Positions 7,262-17,188 of a stretch of DNA of 63,154 nt are shown one piece after another. Numbering within the stretch: position 1 is the first letter of the stretch; every line of letters begins with the position of its first letter. The translations under genes were made by a program, and so were the position numbers. The DNA is from an uncultured Clostridia bacterium (GTDB lineage: Bacteria > Bacillota > Clostridia > Oscillospirales > Acutalibacteraceae): NCBI GenBank assembly GCA_946186665.1, contig CAMHOE010000011.1, forward strand, positions 1 to 63,154, in the 5' to 3' direction. The notes under the pieces were generated by a model. It had not been told where the DNA came from and did no database searches. It saw only the letters and a program-made list of their open reading frames with translations.

Positions 7262-8269
7262 TCATTGCTCAATGCTCATAGTGGCACGGGCATTAAGGGA
7301 GGTCGTTGCTGTATTGCCTGAGAGGTATTCATAATACGCCTGAGAGCCTACCATAGCGCCATTATCGCCGCAAAGTTCAAGCGGCGGATAATAACATTCC
7401 CAACTGCGTTTAGCGCATTCTTCGGCTATTCTGCGCCGCAAGAGAGAGTTTGCAGACACACCTCCGGCAAGCACCAGCTTTTTATACCCCAGTTCCTCAG
7501 CAGCCCTCAGGAAATTATCCGTAAGACTGTCAACTACCGCCTTGCGGAATGACGCGGACAGGTCGGCGGCAGGCAGCTCGCTGCCCTTCTGGGACGCATT
7601 ATGGATAAGGTTTATTACTGCTGTTTTCAGCCCCGAAAAACTGAAATCATACGGCGCGCCCCCCACTCTCGGTCTTGGGAGTCTGAATGACAAAGGGTTG
7701 CCGCTTTCCGCAAGCTTATCAAGATGTATTCCGCCGGGATAGGGCATACCCATAGTACGCGCGGCTTTATCAAAGGCTTCACCTGCGGCATCGTCACGAG
7801 TCTTTCCGACTATCTTCATTTCGGTATAGTTTTTCACTTCTACAATGTGACTGTGCCCGCCTGACACCACAAGACACAAAAAAGGCGGTTCAAGCTCCGG
7901 ATGCGCTATGTAATTGGACGCTATATGTGAGCGCAGATGATGCACGGGTATCAGCGGAAGCCCCGTTGACATAGACAGCCCCTTTGCAAAGTTTACACCC
8001 ACAAGCAGCGCACCTATCAGTCCCGGCGCATAAGTTACGGCTATTGCATCTATGCCGTCAAAGCCTATGGATGCGTCCTCCAGCGCTTTTTTTACAGTGC
8101 CGTTTATTGCCTCGCAATGGCGTCTGGACGCTATTTCAGGCACTACGCCGCCGTACAGCTTATGTTCCTCCACCTGTGACGCCACAACAGACGAGAGCAC
8201 CCTCCTGCCGTTCTCTACCACAGCTGCGGCTGTTTCATCACAGGAGCTTTCTATTGCCAGTATTTTCAT
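7262..8269 (-). CDS. tsaD: tRNA N6-adenosine threonylcarbamoyltransferase
   Basis: TsaD transfers threonylcarbamoyl to A37 of ANN-decoding tRNAs, working with TsaB and TsaE. It is a 335-residue Kae1/Gcp protein with the N-terminal ESSCDETAAAVVENG phosphate-binding motif, metal-binding HHLRSH (H111, H115), SGGHSH and a DDAAGEAFDK loop. It is the last gene of a minus-strand set (phosphatase, rimI, tsaD), 6 bases after rimI. tsaB and tsaE are not in the window, unlike in many Firmicutes where they adjoin rimI-tsaD. Confidence 0.97.
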   Translation of the reverse strand: MKILAIESSCDETAAAVVENGRRVLSSVVASQVEEHKLYGGVVPEIASRRHCEAINGTVKKALEDASIGFDGIDAIAVTYAPGLIGALLVGVNFAKGLSMSTGLPLIPVHHLRSHIASNYIAHPELEPPFLCLVVSGGHSHIVEVKNYTEMKIVGKTRDDAAGEAFDKAARTMGMPYPGGIHLDKLAESGNPLSFRLPRPRVGGAPYDFSFSGLKTAVINLIHNASQKGSELPAADLSASFRKAVVDSLTDNFLRAAEELGYKKLVLAGGVSANSLLRRRIAEECAKRSWECYYPPLELCGDNGAMVGSQAYYEYLSGNTATTSLNARATMSIEQ

Positions 8270-8275
8270 TATTGT

Positions 8276-8731
8276 TCATGCCTTCCTTGAAAATATCTTT
8301 GTCATGATAAGGGCGTCCTCTGTGGGGTTACGGTAGAAATTCTTTCTCAGCCCCATTTCTTCAAAGCCCATTGATTCATACAGTGCTATAGCAGGGTCGT
8401 TGGACTTGCGCACCTCTAAAGAGATGAACTCTGTTCCCATAGCGTCCGCTGTAAGGGCTGCCATTTTCAGCAGAGCCGTGCCGATACCCTGACGGCGGAA
8501 GTCCGGATGTACTGCAATATTGGATACAAAGCAGCTTTCGCACACAACGAACACACCTATATATCCGGCCACCCTTCCGCCCACAATAGCCACAAAAAAG
8601 TATGCGGTGTCATTGTCAAGCTCTTCCTCGAGGCTCTTGTATGACCATGGCTGCGAAAAGCATATGGCTTCAAGCTCCGCCACAGACTCAAGATGTTCTC
8701 TTGCCATCTCAGCTATTGTAAGGTCAATCAT
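8276..8731 (-). CDS. rimI: Ribosomal-protein-alanine N-acetyltransferase, RimI type
   Basis: A GNAT-fold acetyltransferase of about 151 residues, expected to acetylate protein N-termini such as ribosomal protein S18. Motifs: SQPWSYKSLEEEL near the N-terminus, the acetyl-CoA loop RRQGIGTALL, and SLEVRKSNDPAIALYESMGFEEMGLRKNFY, characteristic of RimI. The ATG at 8731 sits 7 bases after AAGGTG; the upstream in-frame ATG at 8737 is too close to it. It overlaps the phosphatase gene by 8 bases, implying translational coupling. Confidence 0.93.
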   Translation of the reverse strand: MIDLTIAEMAREHLESVAELEAICFSQPWSYKSLEEELDNDTAYFFVAIVGGRVAGYIGVFVVCESCFVSNIAVHPDFRRQGIGTALLKMAALTADAMGTEFISLEVRKSNDPAIALYESMGFEEMGLRKNFYRNPTEDALIMTKIFSRKA

Positions 8732-9188
8732 TGTCATTCACCTTCAGCGTTCCGTCTTCCATTTTTCTCTTTATGAGCCTGCACAGTTCATCCACAGACT
8801 CTTCTATGATTTTACGGCACCTGCGGTAAGTTACAAGGTCGGAGCCGTATGGATCAGGGATCCCTCCGCCCAGTATATATATTTTCTCCCTTGGCACACC
8901 TATGCTCATTAGTGTTTCAGCATGATATTCTGTCATCACAACATAGATGTCAGTGATATCGATATCACGTTCCCTGATAGGTCGTGGGATATGGTCGTTT
9001 ATATCAATACCTATCTCATTACAGACAAGAACTGCATTTTTAGATACACCGCTTTCACTTATAAAACCTATAGCAGCACTGCTGAATGCGCTGCTTATTC
9101 CATACTCAGCGGATTTTTGTGCATATATCGCCTTTGCCATCGGGCTGCGGCAAGTATTTCCAGTACAAACAAACAAAACATGGAGCAT
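8724..9188 (-). CDS. Low-molecular-weight protein phosphatase (Tyr/Arg)
   Basis: A 154-residue LMW-PTP. The P-loop CX5R is at the N-terminus (VCTGNTCRSP, C8 and R14) and the general acid Asp is in GGIPDPYGSD. Substrate may be phosphotyrosine or phosphoarginine: Thr just after the P-loop Gly-Asn (GNTCRSP) resembles YwlE-type arginine phosphatases. That is inference, not proof. It has a GGGAGGG ribosome site and is first in a set with rimI and tsaD. Confidence 0.92.
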   Translation of the reverse strand: MLHVLFVCTGNTCRSPMAKAIYAQKSAEYGISSAFSSAAIGFISESGVSKNAVLVCNEIGIDINDHIPRPIRERDIDITDIYVVMTEYHAETLMSIGVPREKIYILGGGIPDPYGSDLVTYRRCRKIIEESVDELCRLIKRKMEDGTLKVNDND

Positions 9189-9380
9189 AATATCCCTCCC
9201 GCTATAGTTTTCATATTTTGGTTTGAATGATTTCTGAACTTATTCAATATTTATAATATGCAGATCATAGAACAGACTCTTGTTCATTAACAAGAAAACG
9301 CCTGTAAAGTCTTCTACAAAATCATCGGCGTACTTCATCTGAAATAAACAGTCTGCAAGGCTGGCAGAAAAGCTTTTAAC

Positions 9381-11972
9381 TCACTTGGCTTCATTCCATG
9401 TCTTTCCCATTCCGGCATCTGCCACAAGGGGAAGTGAAAGCTTTACAGCGTTCTGCATCTCCTCACTGAGAAGATTTGCTGCTCTGTCGGCTTCTTCCGC
9501 AGGAGCCTCTACGATAAGCTCGTCATGCACCTGAAGTATCAGACGAGACCTCATCTGTTCCTTTTTCAGTCTTTTATACACACGTATCATTGCTATTTTT
9601 ATAATATCGGCAGCCGTACCCTGTATAGGCATATTCCTTGCCACTCGTTCTCCGAACATACGGGTATTTCTGTTAGTTGCTGTCAGCTCAGGGAGATATC
9701 TTCTTCTGCCGAACATCGTTGTTACATATCCGTCCTTTTTAGCCTGCTCCACAACATCCTTCATATACCTGTCTATTCCCGAATACAGCGCAAGATAGCC
9801 CCTGATATAGCTGTCGGCTTCTTTTACGCTGACGCCGATATCCTTCGACAGCGAAAATGCGCTGATACCGTAAACGATACCGAAGTTAACAGCCTTTGCA
9901 CGGCTTCTCAGCTCCGGAGTCACCATATTGTCCGGCAGCCCAAAAACCTTAGCTGCGGTAGACGTATGGATATCCTGACCGCTCTCAAATGCGCTGAGCA
10001 TATTTTTATCGTCAGCTATATGTGCAAGCACACGCAGTTCTATCTGCGAATAATCGGCGTCCACGAGCACACAGCCGTCCTTTGCCATAAAGAACTTTCT
10101 CAGCTCCCTGCCTCTTTCTGTTCTCACGGGAATATTCTGTAGATTAGGCTCTGTAGAGCTTATACGGCCTGTTCTGGTTTCCATCTGGTTAAAGCTGGAA
10201 TGTATCCTGCCGTCATCTGCTATGACTTTAACAAGCCCGTCGCAGTAGGTGGATTTCAGCTTAGCAAGAGTCCTGTATTCCAGTATCTCGTCAATTATGG
10301 GATGATATGGTCTTAGCTCTTCCAGAACATCTGCGTTTGTGGAGTAGCCGCTTTTGGTTTTTTTCTTTGCCGGCAGACCGAGCTTTTCAAAAAGCACAAC
10401 AGCCAGCTGCTTCGGGGAGTTGATATTGAACTCACCGTTTGCATGGTCATAGATACTCGCTTGCAGACGGTCGATATCCTTTTGCAGTGCCTTGCCGTAA
10501 TCCACTATTCCCTGCCTGTCCACAGCAAAGCCTGTATTTTCCATATCCGCAAGCACCTTAGCAAGGGGAAGCTCTATCTCATCAAGAAGTTTTTTCTGTT
10601 CTTTCTGTTCTATTTCATTTTCAAGCATATCCGCAAGCGGAGTAAACATAGAAAGTCTTGTGTCTTTCTCACACCTGAATGGGGTAACTGCATATTTCTG
10701 AACGAGCCTTTCAACGCTGTAATCCGAAGCATTTGGGTCCAGAAGATAAGCTGCAAGTCCTGAGTCAAACACAATATTCTTGCAGTCTATGCCGTTTTTC
10801 AGCAGACAGGCTAAAACAGGCTTGGAATTATCCGTGCGTATACGGATACTCTCATCAGAGAAAAGCTGCTGTATAAACTGAGGAAATCCCTGTGAGAAGG
10901 AGTTCAGTAAATACACATTTTCCCTGTCCGATATCTGCATTTCTGTTATTTCCTCGCCGTCCGTTTCCGCAAGAACATCAACGGTTTTATTTTTCAGACT
11001 CTCGTAAAGCTCTGTAAGGTCTGTAGCTTCGCGATAAACAAAAGAAGGCACCTGTGCAGTCGCATCACTTTCAGGCTTTACATTGCTTAAAGGAGGTTCC
11101 TCTCCGTCAAGTCCGAATTTATTCATAAGCTTAAAAAGCTCAAGCCTTGCCATAAGCCTTGAAGCCGCCCCTCTGTCAAAGGGCTTTATGCGGTAATGTT
11201 CAAGCTCCGTATCTATAGGAGCGTCCGTAACTATAGTTCCGAGCATACGGCTCATATATGCGCTTTCTTTGCCCTCAAGGAGCTTTTTGCGCATAGCAGG
11301 CTTGATATCTATAGTGTCTATATTTTCATATATATTATCAAGGTCATGGAAGCGTGACACCAAATCAGCCGCGCCCTTTTGTCCTATACCTGCAACACCG
11401 GGTATACAGTCGGAGGTATCGCCCTGTATAGCCTTGATATCAATAAGCTGTTTTGGAGTGACGCCATACACTTCCATTATTTTCGCTTCGTCATAGACCG
11501 TAACTTCCGGCTTGCCGAATTTTGTAGCTGTTATTCTCACGCTGACGGCAGGCGAAACAAGCTGTAAGCTGTCACGGTCACCCGTAGCAATAATACACTG
11601 GCAATTTTTCTGTGTACACTCATGCGCAAGGGTCCCAAGTATATCATCCGCTTCATACCCTTCGCAGGTCACTATACTATAGCCCAACGCGCCAAGCAGT
11701 TCTTTAAGGGGTTCCAATTGAGAAGCAAGCTCATTCGGCATACCCTTACGATTGGATTTATAGCCGTCATAGGCCTTATGACGAAAGGTAGGCGCTTTCA
11801 GGTCAAAAGCCACCGCCACAGCATCGGGAGTGCTTTCCTCCAACAGCTTATGCAAAGTCATCATAAAGCCGTGAATAGCGTTAGTAAACTGACCGTCCTT
11901 TGTGGTCAATGGTTTTATCCCGTAGAACGCACGATTGAGAATACTGTTTCCGTCAATAACAAGCAGTTTCAT
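9381..11972 (-). CDS. polA: DNA polymerase I
   Basis: At 863 residues this is a full-length PolA. The 5' nuclease domain (about 1-290) has LLVIDGNSILNRAFYG and CEGYEADDILGTLA. The central 3'-5' exonuclease-fold domain (about 310-470) lacks the DxE catalytic motif (AETDGEE and FDSGLAAYLL instead), so proofreading is probably absent, as in many Firmicutes PolA. The polymerase domain has motif A (DADYSQIELRVLAH), motif B (RSRAKAVNFGIVYG) and motif C (QVHDELIVEAP). Its start overlaps the alr stop as ATGA, so the two are coupled. Confidence 0.98.
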   Translation of the reverse strand: MKLLVIDGNSILNRAFYGIKPLTTKDGQFTNAIHGFMMTLHKLLEESTPDAVAVAFDLKAPTFRHKAYDGYKSNRKGMPNELASQLEPLKELLGALGYSIVTCEGYEADDILGTLAHECTQKNCQCIIATGDRDSLQLVSPAVSVRITATKFGKPEVTVYDEAKIMEVYGVTPKQLIDIKAIQGDTSDCIPGVAGIGQKGAADLVSRFHDLDNIYENIDTIDIKPAMRKKLLEGKESAYMSRMLGTIVTDAPIDTELEHYRIKPFDRGAASRLMARLELFKLMNKFGLDGEEPPLSNVKPESDATAQVPSFVYREATDLTELYESLKNKTVDVLAETDGEEITEMQISDRENVYLLNSFSQGFPQFIQQLFSDESIRIRTDNSKPVLACLLKNGIDCKNIVFDSGLAAYLLDPNASDYSVERLVQKYAVTPFRCEKDTRLSMFTPLADMLENEIEQKEQKKLLDEIELPLAKVLADMENTGFAVDRQGIVDYGKALQKDIDRLQASIYDHANGEFNINSPKQLAVVLFEKLGLPAKKKTKSGYSTNADVLEELRPYHPIIDEILEYRTLAKLKSTYCDGLVKVIADDGRIHSSFNQMETRTGRISSTEPNLQNIPVRTERGRELRKFFMAKDGCVLVDADYSQIELRVLAHIADDKNMLSAFESGQDIHTSTAAKVFGLPDNMVTPELRSRAKAVNFGIVYGISAFSLSKDIGVSVKEADSYIRGYLALYSGIDRYMKDVVEQAKKDGYVTTMFGRRRYLPELTATNRNTRMFGERVARNMPIQGTAADIIKIAMIRVYKRLKKEQMRSRLILQVHDELIVEAPAEEADRAANLLSEEMQNAVKLSLPLVADAGMGKTWNEAK

Positions 11973-13201
11973 AAGCTTCCTCCGTCAGGTGCATTATCCC
12001 TGATTATCCCTGGTGCATTTCTGATACTGTCCATAATTCCGACGTTTTTGCCGTGATGGATATAAACTCTCGGCACACGCTTGCCCACAAGACAGACAAG
12101 CTCATAGTTTATTGTACCCGTCATCTGAGCGATATCATCAAAGGAAAGGCTGTTATCCGTACCGTCACCGATAACAGTGACCTCGTCGCCGGAACGGACG
12201 TCCTCTATATCGCTTATGTCAAGCATAAGCTGGTCCATACATACTCTGCCAATAACGGGAGCTTTTTTTCCTTTTATTGTCATATAAGCCCTGTTGCCAA
12301 GGCTTCTTGTATATCCGTCCGCATAGCCGATAGGAACAGTTGCTATTTTGGTAGGTTTCTTTGTAACGAACGTTCCGCCGTAGCTTACGGGAGTATCCCC
12401 TTCAACGGTTTTCACCTGAGCGACAACGCTTTTTATCTGCATAGCGGGTCTGAGGTCAAGTCTGCCTGCAAGCTTTGACGACGGCGCAAGACCGTAGAGA
12501 ATTATACCTGCCCTTACGCAGTCAAAGTGAGCTTTTTTATAGTCGATTATTGCGCCGCTGTTAGAGCAGTGAATTATCCTGAAATGCACGCCCTCAGTAA
12601 TAAGTCTGTTAACTGCGGAAGAGAAGCACCCGAACTGTTTTTCTGTTGCGTCTCTGCCCTCGTCACCCTCATCGGATACAGCAAAATGAGTAAATATACC
12701 CTCTTTCACAAGACCGGGAAGGGAGCATGAACGTTTTATCTCATCAATAGATTTCTCATCACGTTCCGGATCCTGATACATAAATCCGATACGGCTCATA
12801 CCTGTATCGAGCTTGATATGAATTTTAACTTCAACATTCTGTTTAACAGCCTGAGCGGAGAGTTCCTTTGCATATTCCTCAGAGAACACCGCCTGACTTA
12901 TATTATTGTCAGCAAGTTCCTTAGCCATAGCCGCAGGGGTAAATCCAAGTATCAGCACAGGCAATTTTATACCATTTTCCCTGAGCTGCATAGCCTCTTC
13001 GATATTAGACACAGCGAAATAATCTGCGCCCATTTTTTCATACAATTTACCGAGAAAAACGGCGCCATGACCATAGGCATCAGCTTTTATCACGCACATT
13101 ATTTTAGCCTTTGGATCAGCGGCTTTTCTTATCATATCGTAGTTATGTTTAACAGCGTCGATATCGACCTCTGCCCAAGTTCTTCTCAAATAGGTACTCA
13201 T
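11969..13201 (-). CDS. alr: Alanine racemase
   Basis: A PLP-dependent enzyme that interconverts L- and D-alanine for peptidoglycan. Motifs: MCVIKADAYGHGA with the PLP lysine near residue 38, FTHFAVSDE, RAGIILYG, VPIGYADGYTR and IGRVCMDQLMLDIS near the catalytic Tyr. The 410-residue form starting at ATG 13201 is preferred because GGGAGAAGG lies 7 bases upstream; a TTG 6 codons earlier overlaps that site. The C-terminal 20 residues (NVGIMDSIRNAPGIIRDNAP) extend past the usual end. polA follows with a 4-base overlap. Confidence 0.97.
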   Translation of the reverse strand: MSTYLRRTWAEVDIDAVKHNYDMIRKAADPKAKIMCVIKADAYGHGAVFLGKLYEKMGADYFAVSNIEEAMQLRENGIKLPVLILGFTPAAMAKELADNNISQAVFSEEYAKELSAQAVKQNVEVKIHIKLDTGMSRIGFMYQDPERDEKSIDEIKRSCSLPGLVKEGIFTHFAVSDEGDEGRDATEKQFGCFSSAVNRLITEGVHFRIIHCSNSGAIIDYKKAHFDCVRAGIILYGLAPSSKLAGRLDLRPAMQIKSVVAQVKTVEGDTPVSYGGTFVTKKPTKIATVPIGYADGYTRSLGNRAYMTIKGKKAPVIGRVCMDQLMLDISDIEDVRSGDEVTVIGDGTDNSLSFDDIAQMTGTINYELVCLVGKRVPRVYIHHGKNVGIMDSIRNAPGIIRDNAPDGGSL

Positions 13202-13271
13202 AACGAAGCCTTCTCCCAAATCTCATTTTCTATACCTACTATTGTACTTAAATCCCCCCCATTTGTCAACC

Positions 13272-13735
13272 ACGCAGAGCCTGCGCTCCCGATTCGCGGT
13301 GCAGAGCCTGCTGTTTCGGCTGTTTTTTCCGGATATAAGTCTATTCCCCTACACAACTTTATGCGCCTGTACAGTGTAAAACTGTAGTTTATATCATACT
13401 TACTATAATTCGTTTTGCTTTAGCAAAACGTACCACAACTATTCACTATTCACTATTCACCATTCACTATTCACCATTCACTATTCACTTTTTCCGCGCC
13501 GACGCGGATGGGTTTATTAAAAAGTTGATGCGTTCCAAGTTATCCTGTGCAGTCACGCACCGGCTGTTTAATACGAGCATAAAGTTTCTCTCCCAACTCA
13601 ACTTTATGCGCCTGTACAGTGTAAAACTGTAGTTTATATTACACTTACTATATTTCGTTTTCGCCGTGCGAAAACGTACCACTATTATTCATTATTAAGT
13701 CTTAAGTTTTCAGTATTCATTAATTATTATGGCGC
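13272..13735 (-). repeat. Mosaic intergenic repeat, copy B, with decamer arrays
   Basis: Fills the 570-base gap between alr and the next gene. It contains GCAGAGCCTGCGCTCCCGATTCG, two copies of TGCGCCTGTACAGTGTAAAACTG followed by an ACTTACTATA motif and a GTTTTCGC...GCGAAAAC-like hairpin, a decamer-like array of CTATTCA/CCATTCA units at 13439-13490, and CATTATTAAGTCTTAAG near 13690-13727. The last segment recurs inside the 3' end of the HAD gene near 47170. No convincing ORF. Confidence 0.8.
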
Positions 13736-13787
13736 ACTATCCGGAATGGATAATGCGCCAGTAAGTCGTCAGATATTGTCGAATATG

Positions 13788-14906
13788 TTACGATGCGGAA
13801 GAGTTCTCTTCGGATTTTTTCTTTACGATGTCAATGGTTCTCTGAACGGTGTATTTGGATATGCAGTCATCGTTCTTCGTGATCTTCAGTTCCTTCTGCT
13901 GCTCCTCCAGATACTTGTCATAGTCATCGGACTTCATAGAGGTGAGGATCGTGGATTTGAGGATGTACTCTTTTGTAGTGTCCTCAGGTGCTTCGTCAAC
14001 AAGTACATCAACTTTGTCGTCTATGTTTCCTCTGTATATGAAGTACATAGTGTTGTCTATGGTAGCTATTTTTGCTTTGCCTGCTTCCAGAGAAGAGATC
14101 TCATCAGTAAGCTCGCCCTCTGTCATAGCTGACTTTTCCTCTGTCTTTGAAACTGACGGATCAGTTTCTGTTTCAAAATCCTTAAGGTACTGCTCAGACA
14201 CATCGGCTGTTGTCTTGCCCTGTTCGTTTATTACCTTTACATATTTTTTGAAGTTTGTGCTTACCTTTTCCTTTTCGGAATCATCAAGATCCACGGTATT
14301 GCCCAGATCATCTGTAGTTGTAAGCGGATAGCCTATATAGTAGTAGGTAACGTAATTCTTTGTAAAGTATTCTTCTATTTCATCATCAGGAACTTCAAGC
14401 TCGCCGCCCTTGCCGTACAGCTTCTTGAAAAGCTCATCAGAGACATACATCGACTTTACATATACATCGGTAAAGCTGTCCTCAGACACACCAAGCTCCT
14501 CATAGAAATCCGAGCTGCCGCTGTACATATATGAAATGTACATATTCTTCTGTGCTGCGTAATCTGACTCTTCGACCTTCACTCCGTATTTGTCTGCCAG
14601 AGTAAGGATGGTAAGCTCTTTATAGCAGGTTTCCTTTGCTTTGTCCTCTATCCATTTTACGGCTGTTTTATCCTCAATTTTTTTTGAGCTGAAATCAATA
14701 CTCGAAACTGTAGCGTCCTCATCATTTTCCTGAATCTTTGACACTGCATTAAGAGTGTTGACATAGGTGTTAAGGATCCAGTCGCCGGCCGTAAGCTTCT
14801 GATCTCCTGATTTATAGCTCCACTTTGTATCGCTGCCGCATCCGCCTGAGCAGACGATTGCTGCTGCAAGCGCAGCAACAGCGGCAGATCTGAATATTTT
14901 CTTCAT
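13788..14906 (-). CDS. PrsA/SurA-like foldase lipoprotein
   Basis: A 372-residue exported lipoprotein with signal peptide and lipobox VCSGGC (Cys about 23). It is rich in Lys, Asp and Glu with long helices. DWILNTYVN...KIEDKTAVKWIEDKAKETCYKELTILTLADKYGVKVEESDY, and VPDDEIEEYFTKNYVTYYYIGYPL, resemble the SurA_N/PrsA chaperone organisation. A full parvulin domain is not recognisable, so it may be a chaperone-only relative. It has its own transcription unit; the 5' side has only AT-rich DNA. Confidence 0.65.
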   Translation of the reverse strand: MKKIFRSAAVAALAAAIVCSGGCGSDTKWSYKSGDQKLTAGDWILNTYVNTLNAVSKIQENDEDATVSSIDFSSKKIEDKTAVKWIEDKAKETCYKELTILTLADKYGVKVEESDYAAQKNMYISYMYSGSSDFYEELGVSEDSFTDVYVKSMYVSDELFKKLYGKGGELEVPDDEIEEYFTKNYVTYYYIGYPLTTTDDLGNTVDLDDSEKEKVSTNFKKYVKVINEQGKTTADVSEQYLKDFETETDPSVSKTEEKSAMTEGELTDEISSLEAGKAKIATIDNTMYFIYRGNIDDKVDVLVDEAPEDTTKEYILKSTILTSMKSDDYDKYLEEQQKELKITKNDDCISKYTVQRTIDIVKKKSEENSSAS

Positions 14907-15063
14907 ACAAATTTACATCCCTTCTGATATGTATTTTACACATAAAAACATTATACATCAAAAATTCTCAATTGTCCATACGTTTTTTATGATAAATATG
15001 TCAGCTTTTTTCTTTCGATATTTTAATAAGGGCAATGAATTTTCAATATACGATCAACAACAA

Positions 15064-15089
15064 AAAGGACTGCCTTGTGACAGTCCTTT
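15064..15089 (-). terminator. Terminator after 15107 gene
   Basis: AAAGGACTG (15064-15072) pairs with CAGTCCTTT (15081-15089). The minus-strand product ends in a T-rich tail. Confidence 0.75.
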
Positions 15090-15106
15090 CTTTACAGTTT
15101 TTATCT

Positions 15107-15295
15107 TTATTTGAGTACGCCATCATTGTTATAATAATCATATTCGGAAGGATCAACATACTCTTGCTTTTTAAGATTATCATCACTTCTTTTAAACATA
15201 CCGCTGCCTGCTGTATAATTATGGTTCATATTCCTTCTCGCAATGATTGCCATGCCTATTACTATAGCAGCGCACAACATAAGCTCCCAGATCAT
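15107..15295 (-). CDS. Small single-pass membrane protein
   Basis: A 62-residue protein with one N-terminal hydrophobic helix (WELMLCAAIVIGMAIIA), then a basic stretch and a polar tail ending DPSEYDYYNNDGVLK. AGAGGAGGG lies 7 bases before the ATG and a terminator follows, supporting a real short gene. No family recognised. Confidence 0.65.
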   Translation of the reverse strand: MIWELMLCAAIVIGMAIIARRNMNHNYTAGSGMFKRSDDNLKKQEYVDPSEYDYYNNDGVLK

Positions 15296-15571
15296 AATAG
15301 ACCCTCCTCTTTCTTAACATAAGTCTTTGCTTTAATACTCTGAGGTTCATTTGTGAATTCTTTATCATTCTGATCTGTCCCTCACATCTGAACTGTAATT
15401 ATTATACCTCGACCGGCAAGTAACAGGGTAGGAAAACATCTGACTTTCATTCAGAAAAAACGGGAAAGCTCTACTTTTCAGTCAACAGCGTCATCTGCGG
15501 CATTGCCCGACAGCTATCCGCACTGTTGTATTGAAAATGATACGGGATCATGATGAAGGATATATTTCTTT

Positions 15572-16168
15572 TTATCCGAGTTTTTTACCGCAGCCCGGAC
15601 AGAAACGGCTGTTCGGCGCAAGCTGAAATCCGCAGTCGGGACAGATATTAGTGATCACAGCGCCGCAGTTCAGACAGAACTTCGCATTTGCCGCATTCTG
15701 GGTATGGCAGCTCGGACACAGAACCATTCCCGGCTGTACAACAGAACCCGAACCGTTGATGACTACCTGCTGACCGCCTGTATAAATAGCCTTTTCAATA
15801 ACGGCAAAAATCTCCTGAGGAAGCTTTTTCTGCCTTAATGCGCCAAAGCCCGCAGTGATTGCAAGAGGCCATGCCACAAACCAGCCGATAGCCGCAGCGC
15901 CTATCTTATCCGACCACTGACCCTCACCGATAGTTACATTCAGTACATCATTCACCAGCATAAAATGTACGGTTATTGCAAGTCTTGTTCCGGAAATAGT
16001 TTTCCAGCCGTCCTTTGGCTGACTTGCCTGAAGGACATATCCGTCTGTAGTCTGTGCAGACTGTGTTTCCATCGACTTCTCGACATTACAGAATGATTCG
16101 ACCGCCTTTACAACATTCTCCAATGTCACGCCCTGTATCAATCTGAAAGCTCTTGATTCATTTGCCAT
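15572..16168 (-). CDS. Double zinc-ribbon protein with one hydrophobic segment
   Basis: A 198-residue protein starting MANESRAFRLIQGVTLENVV, preferred over an ATG 8 codons upstream because AGGAGATGTC directly precedes it. The N-terminal part (about 1-95) is a soluble domain of unknown function. Residues around 97-115 (GAAAIGWFVAWPLAITAGF) are hydrophobic. The C-terminus has two zinc ribbons of DZANK type (CPSCHTQN...CLNCG and CPDCGFQ...CPGCG). The ribbons may bind partner proteins; no direct evidence here. Confidence 0.82.
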   Translation of the reverse strand: MANESRAFRLIQGVTLENVVKAVESFCNVEKSMETQSAQTTDGYVLQASQPKDGWKTISGTRLAITVHFMLVNDVLNVTIGEGQWSDKIGAAAIGWFVAWPLAITAGFGALRQKKLPQEIFAVIEKAIYTGGQQVVINGSGSVVQPGMVLCPSCHTQNAANAKFCLNCGAVITNICPDCGFQLAPNSRFCPGCGKKLG

Positions 16169-16416
16169 AATGACATCTCCTATTCTTTTCAATCATTCTT
16201 TTCGACCATTGATTTAAGCTTATATAAAATATAATACAATTTAACTTATTTTAACACAATAGTATACAGATTGCAATATTTTTTTGTAAATTGCCAACAA
16301 ATTTCCAAAACCCAATTATTTACGTTTTATTAAATAATCAAATATTTTAATATTCATTCTGATAAACCAATTGAAAATCAAATAATTGTCGTGTTATGAT
16401 ATATCGGAGAGGAGCG

Positions 16417-17073
16417 ATGATAATAATGTCAAAGAAAAACACAATAATATCTCTGGTAATAAACATAATCATAGCGTTGTCCACATCCGGAATAATAGTG
16501 TCTTATTTCTGCGGAAATGACGGGCAGTATCATATACCGCCGGAGTTCCGTTTCTTCCTGTTCACAACGGACTCAAATATACTATGTATGGCAGCAGCTG
16601 TGATAATGGCGTATTTTGAAATACGATATCTGAAAACCGGAAAGGAAATTCCCCGTGCAGCCATAGTTTTCAAACTGATCGGAAGCAGCGCAGTGGCGCT
16701 TACATTTGCGGTAGTTGTACTGTTTTTAGGTCCGATGACAGATTTCATATCGATAGTATTCGGAGGAACATCGATATATATGCACTTTGCAGGACCGATA
16801 CTTTCCTGTATCTCATTCTGCTTTATAGAAAACATACACAGGATAAGCAAACGGATGCTTATTTCCGCTGTTGTTCCCACACTCATTTACGGTGCGGTAT
16901 ATACGGTAATGGTAGTATTTATCGGAAGTGAAAACGGCGGATGGATAGATTTCTACCAGTTCAATACAGGCGGTTTCTGGTATCTGTCATGTATTGCAGT
17001 TTTCCTTGTAAGCTTCGGACTTGCAGCAATTCTCCGGCTTATACATAACAAAAACGCCGGAAGCAGCCGATAA
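16417..17073 (+). CDS. Pr6Pr-like six-helix membrane protein
   Basis: About 218 residues with six hydrophobic helices. FFLFTTDSNILCMAAAVIMAYFE and FGGTSIYMHFAGPILSCISF are typical of the Pr6Pr/DUF family of small bacterial membrane proteins. Function is not established for the family. GGAGAGGAGCG lies before the ATG at 16417; an ATG three codons later (16426) is an alternative start. A possible promoter (TTGAAA - 18 - TATGAT) precedes it. Confidence 0.75.
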   Translation: MIIMSKKNTIISLVINIIIALSTSGIIVSYFCGNDGQYHIPPEFRFFLFTTDSNILCMAAAVIMAYFEIRYLKTGKEIPRAAIVFKLIGSSAVALTFAVVVLFLGPMTDFISIVFGGTSIYMHFAGPILSCISFCFIENIHRISKRMLISAVVPTLIYGAVYTVMVVFIGSENGGWIDFYQFNTGGFWYLSCIAVFLVSFGLAAILRLIHNKNAGSSR

Positions 17074-17123
17074 TTCCACTTTTCGCATTTCAACTTCCAG
17101 CGCAATATATTTACACACAAAAT

Positions 17124-17154
17124 CACAGAGCCGGACAAATCGTCCGACTCTGTG
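17124..17154. terminator. Bidirectional terminator
   Basis: CACAGAGCCGGAC (17124-17136) pairs with GTCCGACTCTGTG (17142-17154, one mismatch) between convergent genes, followed by TTGTTTTT on the plus strand. Confidence 0.85.
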
Positions 17155-17188
17155 TTGTTTTTAGTATGACATTATATGTGCCTTCTTA

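Noticed and set aside
9189-9380. Open frame following the polA stop in the same phase (about 45 codons)
   Set aside because: No ribosome site or start codon is well placed and the peptide has no family; chance is as likely as a readthrough extension.
13485-13682. 65-codon minus-strand ORF in the alr upstream gap, and a similar plus-strand ORF at 59350-59553
   Set aside because: Both read through the same mosaic repeat; they are shared repeat translation and not independent genes.
13240-13735. Possible small RNA or integration site after alr
   Set aside because: The sequence is explained by mosaic repeat copy B and decamer arrays; no tRNA or integrase is present.
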